From the NCBI RefSeq assembly GCF_014230355.1, contig NZ_JACLAX010000012.1, forward strand, positions 33,646 through 97,645: a DNA stretch of 64,000 nucleotides, read 5' to 3'. Positions 35,356 to 43,746 of the stretch are shown here, in pieces (within the stretch, counting starts at the first letter, position 1; each line of letters opens with the position of its first letter). This DNA is from Novosphingobium piscinae. GTDB lineage: Bacteria; Pseudomonadota; Alphaproteobacteria; Sphingomonadales; Sphingomonadaceae. The position numbers and the translations under genes were made by a program. Below the pieces are notes generated by a model. That model was not told where the DNA came from and did no database searches. It saw only the letters and a list, made by a program, of their open reading frames with translations.

Positions 35356-35508
35356 TCGGGCACCGCGGCTGAAGGGCGCGCCGGGGGCTTGCCTGCGGCG
35401 CCGATCACGGCACAATGGTCGGCCGCTGTCCCGCTGCTTGCCGGATCCGCGCCGGGCGCCGGGGCCCGGCCAGCCGGCTGGTGGGTTCTGCCCTGGAGAG
35501 GATCGTTG

Positions 35509-37587
35509 ATGCCCAAGTCCTTTGTTGCCGTCCTGCTTGCCGCCGCTGCCTTGGTCACCCCGCCCGCGGTATGGGCGCACGAGGCGGCGGCGCCGCGCCC
35601 CGTCGCCACCAGCAAGGAACAGCTGCTCGTCGCCCCCCCTGGCGCGCGACGCTATACGATCAGCTCCACCGCGGGCCAGCATGGCGTGATCTCGTCGTGG
35701 ACCCTCCCGGACGGCCGCCTCGCCTACCGCATGTCGATGTCGCTGCGCGGCTGGATCACCGAAACTGACCAGATCGTCACCCTGCGCGCCGATGGCACCC
35801 CGGCGCAGATCTCGATCCGCGGCTTCACCGACAGTGGCGATGCCACCGAAGACTTCCATGTCGATGCGGCCGGGGTGGCCCACTGGAAGACGGCGGTCGA
35901 TTCCGGCAGCGCGCCGCTGGGGACGCGGCGCTATTCGACTTACGGCGGGCCCTGGCTGGCCAACGAGGCCGAGGTCAACGCCCTGGTCGCGGCGGGTGAC
36001 AAGGGCATCGACATGCTGCCGAGCGGTCATGCCGTGCTGACCGTGGCGCGCACGGTGACCGTCCCGGCGGCAGGCGGGCCGCTGACGCTCAAGCTGGCGT
36101 TTATCCGCGGCTTCGGCTTTGCGCCCACGCCGGTCTGGCTTGATGGGCAGGACCGCTTCTTCGGCTGGGCCGGAGGCATGTCGATGCTGCCCGAAGGCCA
36201 GGAAGCGCTGGGGCCGAAGCTGAAGGATATCCAGGAAGAGGCGACGGCCGCGATGGTGCGCGATGTCGCCAAGGGCTTCCTGACCCCGGCCAACCGCAGC
36301 GCGACGCTGGTCGATCACGTGCTCCTGTTCGATTCGCTGGCCGGCCGCTACCTGCCCGATCGCGCCGTGCTGATTGCGGATGGCAAGATCGCCGCCGTCG
36401 GCGCGGGCGGGTCGCTCACGGCGCCCGCCGGGGCCACCGTAATCGACGGGCGTGGCAAGACGCTGTCCCCCGGGCTCTGGGATTCCCATCGCCATGTCGG
36501 CGGGGACGACTGGAACCTGCTGCAGAACGTCGCCACCGGCATGACCAACTTCCGCAGCCCAGGTTCGCAGATCGACGAGGCCCAGAACCTGTTCGCGCGC
36601 CGCGCCAAGGGCGAGCTGGTCGCGCCGGACGGCAAGGTGTCGATCATCATCGACCGCAAGGATCCGCTCGCCGCGCAGGGTTCGCTGACCGTGTCCTCGG
36701 CAGCCGAGGCGATTGCGGCGGTGCGCAAGATCAAGGATGCCGAGATGTGGGGGGTGAAGTTCTACACGTCGATGAATCCTGCCTGGATCGCGCCGGCGGC
36801 GGCCGAGGCGCACCGGCTCGGGCTGCATGTTCACGGCCACGTCCCGGCCGGGATGCGCCCGCTCGAGGCGGTGCGGGCCGGCTATGACGAGATCACCCAC
36901 ATCAACTTCATCATGATGCAGGCCATGCCGCAGGCCGTGGTCGACAAGGCCAACACTGCGGCGCGGCTGGAGGGGCCGGCCAAATACGGCAAGGACGTCG
37001 ATCTCGACTCGCCGGCGATGCAGGCGTTCTACGCCGAGCTGGCCAAGCGCGGCACGGTGATCGATCCCACCCTGACCGTGTGGGAGCCCCTGATGACCTC
37101 GGACGGCACTGCGCTGCCGCCCGAATATGCCCCTTTCGCCGAGGTGGCCCCGCCCACCGTCGCGCGTGGCTGGCGCATCGCCGGCTACCCGCTGTTCGAT
37201 GGCCTGACCCGCGACGACTTCCGCAAGAGCTTCGCCAAGATGGTCGCGGTGGTCGGGCGGCTGCACAAGGCCGGGGTGCGCATCGTCGCCGGCACTGACG
37301 GCTATGGGCTCGAGCTGGTACGCGAGCTCGAGCTCTACCAGGAGGCCGGGCTGAGCAACGCCGCGGCGCTGCAGACCGCCACGATCATCCCGGCGCGGCT
37401 GACCGGCATGGCTGACCGCACCGGCTCGATCACGCCGGGCAAGATCGCCGACGTGATCCTGGTGGAAGGCGATGTCTCCAAGGACATCACCAACCTGCGC
37501 CGCGTCCATACGGTGTTTCTCGACGGCTACCGCCTCGATGCCGCGAAGCTGCGCGAGGCCAGCGGGCTGAGCGGAATGCCGCGCTGA
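35509..37587 (+). CDS. Exported amidohydrolase (imidazolonepropionase-like)
   Basis: This is a 692-residue protein with signal peptide MPKSFVAVLLAAAALVTPPAVWA. The first 240 residues form a beta-rich domain; the amidohydrolase TIM barrel follows. Metal-binding features are LWDSHRHVGGDDW (in place of the HxH of strand 1), the HVHGHVPAG region, the EITHINFIM His and the GTDGYGLELVRELELY Asp. The barrel is flanked by the usual small beta-sandwich (DRAVLIADGKIAAVGAG at the front, GSITPGKIADVILVEGDVSK at the end). Substrate unknown; a periplasmic peptide or lactone amidase is plausible. GGAGAGGA precedes the ATG. A CIRCE operator upstream suggests HrcA control, which is unusual for this family. 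Confidence 0.88.
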   Translation: MPKSFVAVLLAAAALVTPPAVWAHEAAAPRPVATSKEQLLVAPPGARRYTISSTAGQHGVISSWTLPDGRLAYRMSMSLRGWITETDQIVTLRADGTPAQISIRGFTDSGDATEDFHVDAAGVAHWKTAVDSGSAPLGTRRYSTYGGPWLANEAEVNALVAAGDKGIDMLPSGHAVLTVARTVTVPAAGGPLTLKLAFIRGFGFAPTPVWLDGQDRFFGWAGGMSMLPEGQEALGPKLKDIQEEATAAMVRDVAKGFLTPANRSATLVDHVLLFDSLAGRYLPDRAVLIADGKIAAVGAGGSLTAPAGATVIDGRGKTLSPGLWDSHRHVGGDDWNLLQNVATGMTNFRSPGSQIDEAQNLFARRAKGELVAPDGKVSIIIDRKDPLAAQGSLTVSSAAEAIAAVRKIKDAEMWGVKFYTSMNPAWIAPAAAEAHRLGLHVHGHVPAGMRPLEAVRAGYDEITHINFIMMQAMPQAVVDKANTAARLEGPAKYGKDVDLDSPAMQAFYAELAKRGTVIDPTLTVWEPLMTSDGTALPPEYAPFAEVAPPTVARGWRIAGYPLFDGLTRDDFRKSFAKMVAVVGRLHKAGVRIVAGTDGYGLELVRELELYQEAGLSNAAALQTATIIPARLTGMADRTGSITPGKIADVILVEGDVSKDITNLRRVHTVFLDGYRLDAAKLREASGLSGMPR

Positions 37588-37664
37588 TCACGCGCACCCG
37601 ACCCGCCGGCGCGCACCGGCGGGTCCGCCCGCGAGAGCAGGGCCGGGAGACGATCGGTGAGGGA

Positions 37665-37738
37665 TGGAGGCCCGAGCCGGAATCGAACCGGCGTAAACGG
37701 ATTTGCAGTCCGGTGCGTAACCACTCCGCCATCGGGCC
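37665..37738 (-). tRNA. tRNA-Cys (anticodon GCA)
   Basis: A 74-base tRNA read from the minus strand: acceptor GGCCCGA/TCGGGCC, anticodon loop CTGCAAA (GCA), T-loop GGTTCGAATCC and an encoded CCA end. Confidence 0.98.
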
Positions 37739-37832
37739 AGATCGCAGGGTCGCGTGGTCCCGGGCGTCTAGCGGCCGGGCCCGGGCAATGCAATCCGATT
37801 ATTGCTGCCCGCCGCCCGGCCCGGCCGATGCG

Positions 37833-39032
37833 TCAGGCCGCGCTCGAGTTGATCCCCATGCTGGCGAGGTAGCGCTTGATGTTGCGCGCGGCCTGACGCA
37901 GCCGCTGCTCGTTCTCGACCATGGCGATGCGGACGAAGCCCTCGCCGTCCTCGCCATAGCCGACGCCCGGGGCCACCGCGACCTCCGCATGGGTGAGCAA
38001 CTGCTTGGAGAATTCCAGGCTGCCCATGTCGCGCAGGGCCGGCGGCAGCGGCGCCCAGGCGAACATCGAGGCCTTGGGGGTGGGGATCTCCCAGCCGGCC
38101 CTGCCGAAGGCCTCGACCATCACGTCGCGGCGCTTCTGGTAGAGCTGGCGGTTGGCTTCGACGATGTCCTGCGGTCCGTTGAGCGCGGCGCAGGCCGCCG
38201 CCTGGATCGGGGTGAAGGCACCATAGTCGAGGTAAGACTTGACCCGCTTGAGCGCGGCGATGAGCCGGGTGTTGCCCACCGCGAAGCCCACGCGCCACCC
38301 CGCCATCGAGAAAGTCTTCGACATCGAGGTGAACTCCACCGCGACGTCCTTGGCCCCCGGCACCTGCAGGATCGAGGGGGTCGGCTGGCCATCGTAGTAG
38401 AGCTCGGAATAGGCGAGGTCGGACAGGATCCAGACCTTGTTCTCCTTCGCCCAGGCGACCAGCCGTTCGTAAAAGGCCAGGTCCACCGTCTCGGCGGTCG
38501 GGTTCGACGGATAGTTGACGATCAGGATCGATGGCCGCGGCACGGTGAAGGCCATCGCGCGTTCGAGCGACTGCCAGTAACGCTCGTCGGGGGTGGTCGG
38601 CACCGACCGGATCGTGGCCCCGGCGATGATGAAGCCGAAGGTGTGGATCGGGTAGCTCGGGTTGGGGGCCAGCACCACGTCACCCGGACCGGTGATCGCC
38701 GTGGCGAGGCTGGCGAGGCCCTCCTTCGAGCCCATGGTCATCACCACCTCGGTCTCGGGATCGAGCTCGACCCCGAAGCGGCGGCCATAGTAGTTGGCCT
38801 GGGCCTTGCGCACCCCGGGGATGCCGGCCGAGGCCGAATAGCCGTGCGCCGAGGGCTTCTGCGCCACCTCGCACAGCTTGTCGATCACGTGCTGCGGGGG
38901 CGGCAGGTCGGGATTGCCCATGCCGAGGTCGATGATGTCCCGTCCCGCGGCGCGGGCTGCGGCCCGCATCGCGTTCACTTCGGCGATGACGTAGGGCGGC
39001 AGGCGCTTGATGCGGTAGAACTCGTCGTCCAT
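37833..39032 (-). CDS. alaC: Pyridoxal-phosphate aminotransferase (AlaC-like)
   Basis: This is a 399-residue class I/II aminotransferase; the closest recalled family is AlaC, the glutamate-pyruvate aminotransferase. The N-terminus is MDDEFYRIKRLPPYVIAEVN. The cofactor lysine sits in FTSMSKTFSMAGWRVGFAVG, with NYPSNPTAETVDLAFYE and LSDLAYSELYYDGQPTPS around the PLP ring, and the C-terminal Arg region is EDGEGFVRIAMVENEQRL. The ATG is chosen at MDDEFY by family starts. It is divergent from phaC across 189 bases and could feed pyruvate to central metabolism. Exact substrate is inferred. Confidence 0.92.
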   Translation of the reverse strand: MDDEFYRIKRLPPYVIAEVNAMRAAARAAGRDIIDLGMGNPDLPPPQHVIDKLCEVAQKPSAHGYSASAGIPGVRKAQANYYGRRFGVELDPETEVVMTMGSKEGLASLATAITGPGDVVLAPNPSYPIHTFGFIIAGATIRSVPTTPDERYWQSLERAMAFTVPRPSILIVNYPSNPTAETVDLAFYERLVAWAKENKVWILSDLAYSELYYDGQPTPSILQVPGAKDVAVEFTSMSKTFSMAGWRVGFAVGNTRLIAALKRVKSYLDYGAFTPIQAAACAALNGPQDIVEANRQLYQKRRDVMVEAFGRAGWEIPTPKASMFAWAPLPPALRDMGSLEFSKQLLTHAEVAVAPGVGYGEDGEGFVRIAMVENEQRLRQAARNIKRYLASMGINSSAA

Positions 39033-39221
39033 GACCTTGGCAATTCCGGAAATGAGAGCTGCGGCGATGGTGCCGCGCCATGTGCTGTAGGCATTTCCGC
39101 CGCATGGCGCAAATGCGCGCCGCCGCGAAATTCGTCCGGCCGGGCATGGTGCCCGCTGACAAGCGCGGCGATTGCGGGCACAAGCGGCACAGCAGACCAG
39201 CGCAAGACAACAGGGTAGGGC

Positions 39222-41135
39222 ATGAGCAAGGGTTCCGGCACGAAGGGCCTGCAGGGCGGCGACGAGACGGTCGCGGCAGCTGGGGCAATGATCGAGGCGA
39301 TGGTCAAGCTCCAGACCGAGACGGCCGAGGCGATGCTGGCCGGAATGGCCAGCCTGACCCCGGCGGCGCTCGCCGGCGACGGCAGCCTGCCCGCAGCCTG
39401 GACCGCCATGGCCAGCCAGATGGCAGCGGTGTGGCAGCCGCCGGTCCCGGCCGAGCCGCCATCCCCCGCAGCGGCCGGGGCCGCCGCCCCGCTGGCCGAT
39501 CCCGCACTGTGGCGCGGACTGGTCGACAGCTGGTATCGCAGCCTGCCCCTGCCCGACGAGGCGACCCGCGAACGGCTGCTGGCCGACAGCCTGCAGCTGT
39601 GGGACAGCATCCTCGGCCAGTATGGGATCGGCCCAGGCGCCGGGCGCGACGTGCCCGACCTGCCGCGCAAGGATCGCCGCTTCGCCGACCCGCGCTGGCG
39701 CGAGCAGCCGGTCTTCGCGCTGATCCACCAATCCTACCTACTGCTGGCCGAACAGCTCGCCGCGCTGGTCGACCAGGCCGAGGGGCTCGATCCGGCGCGG
39801 CGCCAGCAGCTGCACTTCACGGTCCGCACCCTGCTCGACGCGCTGAGCCCGGCCAACTTCCCGACGACCAACCCGGTGGTGCTCGAGCGTTTCGTCGAAA
39901 CCCGCGGGGAAAGCCTGTTCCACGGGTTGCAGCACCTGCTGGCCGATGTCACCCGCGGCCAGCTGACCCAGTCGGCGCCCGGCGCCTTCACGGTCGGCCA
40001 AGATCTGGCCACGACCCCCGGCAAGGTGATCCACGAAACCCCGCTGTTCCAGCTGATCCAGTACAGCCCGGCCACGCCGCAGGTGCTGGCCGCGCCGCTG
40101 GTGATCTTCCCGCCGTGGATCAACCGCTTCTACATCCTCGACCTGACCCCCCAGAAAAGCTTCGTGCGCTGGGCGGTCGAGCAGGGGCTGACCGTGCTGA
40201 TGGTGTCATGGAAGTCGGCCGACGCCAGCCTCGCCGCGACCACCTGGGACGATTATGTCCGCGCCCAGATCGAGGCGATCGAGGTGGCCCGCGCCCGCTT
40301 CAAGGTGCCGGCCGTGCACACCATCGGCTACTGCGTGGCCGGCACCACGCTGGCCGCAACGCTGGCGGTGCTCGCCCGGCGCGGCGAGGCCGACCGGGTG
40401 GCGAGCGCGACGTTCTTCACCGCCCAGGTCGATTTCGAGCTGGCCGGCGAGCTGCGCCACTTCGTCGACGATACCCAGCTGGCCCTGATCGAGGGCCTCG
40501 CGCGCGACGGGGTGGTCGACGGGCGCTATCTCGCCTCGACCTTCAACCTGCTGCGCGGGCAGGACCTGATCTGGAACTACGTCGTCAACAACTACCTGTT
40601 GGGTGAGGACTACCGCGCCTTCGACCTGCTCCACTGGAACAGCGATTCGACCAACCTCCCGGCGGCCTGGCATCTCGACTACCTGCGCGACCTGTACCGC
40701 GACAACCTCCTGGTCGAGCCCGACCGGCTGGCGGCCGACGGCACTCCGATCGACCTGCGTCGCATCACCACACCGTGCTACATTCAGGCCGGGCGCGAGG
40801 ACCACATCGCCCCGCCGCAGAGCGTCTGGCGGCTGACCCGGCACCTCGCCGGGCCCTGGACCTTCCTGCTTGCCGGCTCGGGGCACATTGCCGGGGTGGT
40901 CAACCCGCCCGCGGCGCGCAAGTACCAGTACTGGACCAATCCGGACGCGCGCGATTCCTACGATCAGTTCCTGGCCGGAGCGACCGAACATCCCGGATCG
41001 TGGTGGCCGCACTGGATCGCCTGGCTGCGCGGGCTGACCCCGCAGGAGGTCCCGGCTACGGGCAAGCGCGTCCCCGGTGGACGCGGTGATCGCGTGATCG
41101 AGGATGCGCCAGGGCGCTATGTTTTGCAGCCCTGA
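39222..41135 (+). CDS. phaC: Class I poly(3-hydroxyalkanoate) synthase
   Basis: This is a 637-residue PHA synthase that polymerises 3-hydroxyacyl-CoA on the granule surface. The lipase-like box reads GYCVAGTT with Cys371 as nucleophile. Other core pieces are INRFYILDLTPQKSFVRWAV, LMVSWKSADASLAATTWDDY, the Asp region ITTPCYIQAGREDHIAPPQS and the His region GSGHIAGVVNPPAARKYQY. It has the length of class I enzymes and needs no PhaE partner. The N-terminus is Ala/Glu-rich. AGGGTAGGG precedes the ATG. The phasin gene follows with its own promoter, so the pair forms the PHB storage locus. Confidence 0.97.
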   Translation: MSKGSGTKGLQGGDETVAAAGAMIEAMVKLQTETAEAMLAGMASLTPAALAGDGSLPAAWTAMASQMAAVWQPPVPAEPPSPAAAGAAAPLADPALWRGLVDSWYRSLPLPDEATRERLLADSLQLWDSILGQYGIGPGAGRDVPDLPRKDRRFADPRWREQPVFALIHQSYLLLAEQLAALVDQAEGLDPARRQQLHFTVRTLLDALSPANFPTTNPVVLERFVETRGESLFHGLQHLLADVTRGQLTQSAPGAFTVGQDLATTPGKVIHETPLFQLIQYSPATPQVLAAPLVIFPPWINRFYILDLTPQKSFVRWAVEQGLTVLMVSWKSADASLAATTWDDYVRAQIEAIEVARARFKVPAVHTIGYCVAGTTLAATLAVLARRGEADRVASATFFTAQVDFELAGELRHFVDDTQLALIEGLARDGVVDGRYLASTFNLLRGQDLIWNYVVNNYLLGEDYRAFDLLHWNSDSTNLPAAWHLDYLRDLYRDNLLVEPDRLAADGTPIDLRRITTPCYIQAGREDHIAPPQSVWRLTRHLAGPWTFLLAGSGHIAGVVNPPAARKYQYWTNPDARDSYDQFLAGATEHPGSWWPHWIAWLRGLTPQEVPATGKRVPGGRGDRVIEDAPGRYVLQP

Positions 41136-41176
41136 CCGTCCCGGCGCCGGAACGCGCCGCCGCTCGTGACAGTTTG

Positions 41177-41237
41177 TTGCACTGCACAAAAATTCTTGAC
41201 AGGGTCTGGCGCGATCCCATATTGTGCACTGCAGCAA
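41177..41237 (+). promoter_or_regulatory. TGC-rich repeats around the phasin promoter (candidate PhaR sites)
   Basis: TTGCACTGCACAA (41177-41189) and TTGTGCACTGCAGCAA (41222-41237) flank the phasin promoter, one upstream of the -35 and one overlapping the -10. TGC/GCA-rich palindromes of this kind are described as PhaR repressor targets in Paracoccus and Rhodobacter. No phaR is in this window. Confidence 0.5.
41196..41225 (+). promoter_or_regulatory. Sigma-70 promoter of the phasin gene
   Basis: TTGACA and TATTGT are separated by 18 bases, about 56 bases before the phasin ATG. It is one of the best housekeeping promoters in the window, fitting an abundant granule protein. Confidence 0.75.
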
Positions 41238-41280
41238 TAGGGATTCTCACGGGTCCCGAGCGCACAAGGATTGCACGATC

Positions 41281-42249
41281 ATGGCTGCCGAGACCGACAC
41301 TCCGCTTCCCGCCACGCCCGCCGCGCCCTCGGGCCAGGCTCCCGTGGTGACCGAGGCGGCGCCGAAGGCTCCCGCCGCCGTCGCCACGCCCGCCATCGAA
41401 GCGCCCGCCGCGGCCAAGCCCGCAGCGCCGGTGGCTGCCGCCAAGCCGGCCGTCGCCGCCGAGGTCAAGGCCCCGGCCCCTGCCACGGCGGCCCAGCCGA
41501 AGGTGGTGAAGACCAAGGCAGCCAAGGCCAAGCCGGCCAAGATCAAGCCTGCGGCCATCGCGGTGCCCAAGGCTCCCGTGGTCAAGGCTCCCGTCGTCAA
41601 GGCTCCCGTCGTCAAGGCGCCGGTCGTGCCGGCCCCTGTCGTGAAGGCCCCTGTCGCCAAGGCGCCGACCGCCAAGCGGCCGCGCAAGCCGGTGGCCGTG
41701 GCACGTGTCGCCGCGCCGAAGCCGATCACCAAGCCCGTTACCGTCAAAACCCCAACCCCCGCCAAGGCAGCTCCCGTTTCGCGACCGCTGCCGAAACTGA
41801 AGGACCAGACCATGGCCACCCAAGCATTCGATTTCGTCGCCCCGTTCAAGACCGTCTTCGCCGACCTGCAGGAAAAGGCCAAGACCGCCTACGAGAAGAG
41901 CACCGTCACGCTGACCGAAGCCAACGACTTCGCCAAGGGCAACGTTGAGGCGGTCGTCGAATCGGGCAAGATCCTCGCCAGCGGTCTGCAGGAGCTGGGC
42001 ACCTCGGCCCTGACCGACTCGCGCGCGGCGTTTGAGACCATGACGGCCGAGATCAAGACTCTCGCTTCGGCCAAGTCGCCGACCGAGTTCTTCCAGCTGC
42101 AGACCGCCCTGCTGCGCAAGCACTTCGATACGGCCGTGGCGCAGACCTCGAAGAGCACCGAAGCGATGCTGAAGCTCGCCAACGATTCGATCGCGCCGCT
42201 GTCGAGCCGCGTGACCATCGCGGTCGAGAAGGTGTCCAAGGTCGCCTGA
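41281..42249 (+). CDS. Phasin with Lys/Ala/Pro-rich N-terminal tail
   Basis: This is a 322-residue PHA-granule coat protein. The C-terminal phasin domain (from about residue 178, MATQAFDFVAPFKTVFADLQ to the end) has the helical AFETMTAEIKTLASAKSPTE and FFQLQTALLRKHFDTAVAQT pattern. The first 177 residues are Ala/Pro/Lys-rich and include repeats of KAPVV (residues about 97-129, from a 15-bp DNA repeat near 41569-41640) plus an AKAKPAKIKPAA stretch, like histone H1 or AlgP tails. Such a tail suggests DNA or polymer binding that tethers granules to the nucleoid, as for PhaM. An AAGGA precedes the ATG; an internal ATG at 41812 would give the domain alone. Confidence 0.88.
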   Translation: MAAETDTPLPATPAAPSGQAPVVTEAAPKAPAAVATPAIEAPAAAKPAAPVAAAKPAVAAEVKAPAPATAAQPKVVKTKAAKAKPAKIKPAAIAVPKAPVVKAPVVKAPVVKAPVVPAPVVKAPVAKAPTAKRPRKPVAVARVAAPKPITKPVTVKTPTPAKAAPVSRPLPKLKDQTMATQAFDFVAPFKTVFADLQEKAKTAYEKSTVTLTEANDFAKGNVEAVVESGKILASGLQELGTSALTDSRAAFETMTAEIKTLASAKSPTEFFQLQTALLRKHFDTAVAQTSKSTEAMLKLANDSIAPLSSRVTIAVEKVSKVA

Positions 42250-42334
42250 CCCAGTCCGTCGGTCCGGCCGCGGGTGGACCGCAGCGCGGGCCGGGCGGAC
42301 CTCTCCTCTCCCACCGCTCGGCCTCGCCGCTCAG

Positions 42335-42370
42335 ACGGGCCGGACAGCCATCGCGCTGTCCGGCCCGTTT
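42335..42370 (+). terminator. Hairpin after the phasin gene (probable terminator)
   Basis: A 14-bp perfect stem ACGGGCCGGACAGC/GCTGTCCGGCCCGT with loop CATCGC lies 86 bases after the phasin stop. The T-run is short (TTT), so termination may be partial. Confidence 0.7.
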
Positions 42371-42432
42371 ACCATCAAAAACGTCGGCCAGCGTCTTGTA
42401 TGGCCGCCGGGAGATACGATATTCCTGCCGGT

Positions 42433-42855
42433 ATGAGTTTCCCCGCCACCCTGACCGCTGGCCCCATCACCGCGCCCGTTCGCCTGGTGCGCGGCGCCGT
42501 GCCGTTCGCCGGGCCGGGCGATGAGGATGACCAGGCCGACGGCGGCAACGGTGGTGCCGGCACGGAGATCGGCATCGCCACGAGGACCCGCGCCAAGCCG
42601 AAGAAGCCCAGCCAGTTCCGGGTGCTGATGCTCAACGACGATTACACCCCGATGGAATTCGTCGTGCTGGTGCTCAAGCGTTTCTTCCACATGGATCTCG
42701 AGCAGGCCACCCGGGTCATGCTCCACGTTCATCAGAAGGGCGTCGGGGTCTGCGGCGTGTTCCCCTACGAAATCGCCGAGACCAAGGTGAACCAGGTGAT
42801 GGACTTCGCCCGGAAGAACCAGCACCCGCTGCAGTGCACGCTCGAGAAGGCCTGA
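42433..42855 (+). CDS. clpS: ATP-dependent Clp protease adaptor ClpS
   Basis: This is a 140-residue adaptor that delivers N-degron substrates to ClpAP. The fold is recognised by [20 protein letters not shown], then [20 protein letters not shown] and [20 protein letters not shown]. The N-end-rule pocket residues ([10 protein letters not shown] and HVHQKG) are intact. The N-terminus ([20 protein letters not shown]) is longer than in E. coli. An alternative ATG at 42400 adds 11 residues. A clpA gene is not in the window. A hairpin separates it from the phasin gene, so it probably has its own promoter. Confidence 0.95.
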   Translation: MSFPATLTAGPITAPVRLVRGAVPFAGPGDEDDQADGGNGGAGTEIGIATRTRAKPKKPSQFRVLMLNDDYTPMEFVVLVLKRFFHMDLEQATRVMLHVHQKGVGVCGVFPYEIAETKVNQVMDFARKNQHPLQCTLEKA

Positions 42856-42885
42856 GCCTGCGCTCCCGGGGCTCCTGAGCCCCGA

Positions 42886-43506
42886 TCAGACCAGCATGGT
42901 CCCCACGATCCGTCCGGCGGCGAAGGCACCGGCGAAGCCCGCCGCGGCCCAGGTCGTTGTGCGCAGGGCGAAGGCGCCGGGGCGGCCCGCGCCAGCCGGC
43001 GCGCCGCAGGCCGCCAGGGCGGCCACCGCGGCCAGCGAGACCAGCGCGATCCCCAGCGGCATGGCGCCCAGATGGAAGGCCGAGGCGGCGGCGAGCGGCA
43101 GCAGGGCCCCGCAGGCGAAGGTCCCGGCCGAGGTCGCGGCGACCTGCAGCGGCGTCGCGGCGCGATAGTCGCCGAGGCCGCCCGCCGCGGCGGCGACCAG
43201 GTCATCGCGCGGACCGGCGCGGCGATGCACCACCAGCCCGGCGGCGTCGGGCGCCTCCGCCGGACCCGCCGTCTGGCCCGAGGCGGCAAGGCCGGCATAT
43301 TCGGTCATGGCGAGCGCCAGGGCGCCAGCGATCAGCCCGGCGAGACCGGCGCGCAGAACCTCTCCCTCGGTCATGGCGGCGGCGGCCACGGCGATCAGCA
43401 GGGCCGCGCTCGCGATGGTGCCGCCCAGGCTCCGCAGGGCGGCCGCGCGCAGCCAGGCAAGGCGCGCGGAGGTGTGGTGCGCGATCAGGCGCTCGGGTTC
43501 CAGCAT
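42886..43506 (-). CDS. VIT-family membrane protein
   Basis: This is a 206-residue membrane protein of the CCC1/VIT (vacuolar iron transporter) family, which moves Fe2+ or Mn2+ across membranes. The first helices contain LAGLIAGALALAMTEYAGLA, the counterpart of the GALSMAxGEYVSV motif, followed by a polar linker and three hydrophobic stretches. It ends GRIVGTMLV as in family members. The linker lacks the longer metal-binding domain of eukaryotic forms. The motif residues are partly altered (TEY for GEY), so activity is uncertain. It is convergent with clpS; about 240 bases of featureless GC-rich sequence separate it from lptF. Confidence 0.75.
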   Translation of the reverse strand: MLEPERLIAHHTSARLAWLRAAALRSLGGTIASAALLIAVAAAAMTEGEVLRAGLAGLIAGALALAMTEYAGLAASGQTAGPAEAPDAAGLVVHRRAGPRDDLVAAAAGGLGDYRAATPLQVAATSAGTFACGALLPLAAASAFHLGAMPLGIALVSLAAVAALAACGAPAGAGRPGAFALRTTTWAAAGFAGAFAAGRIVGTMLV

Positions 43507-43746
43507 GGTCTGTCCTCTCCCGGTCCTTTGCGGGCCGGTTCTGTGGGTTTGCGGCGGTCCCGAGGCGAAAGGTGGCATGCCCCGCCCAACTTGGCCAGAG
43601 TGTATCGCGCGGCCCGGGAGATCGCGGCACGGCACCGGCGCAGCTTGCCTCGCGCGCGGGCATCACCTAGGCAACGGGGCGGGGGACAGGCGATCGGCAT
43701 CCCCCTTCGCGCTGCCCGCATCCACCCACGATCCGACGAGCCGCTG

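Noticed and set aside
41150..41180. GGAAC near 41150 as an EcfG promoter for the phasin gene.
   Set aside because: There is no CGTT at 16 or 17 bases; the sigma-70 promoter downstream is a better explanation.
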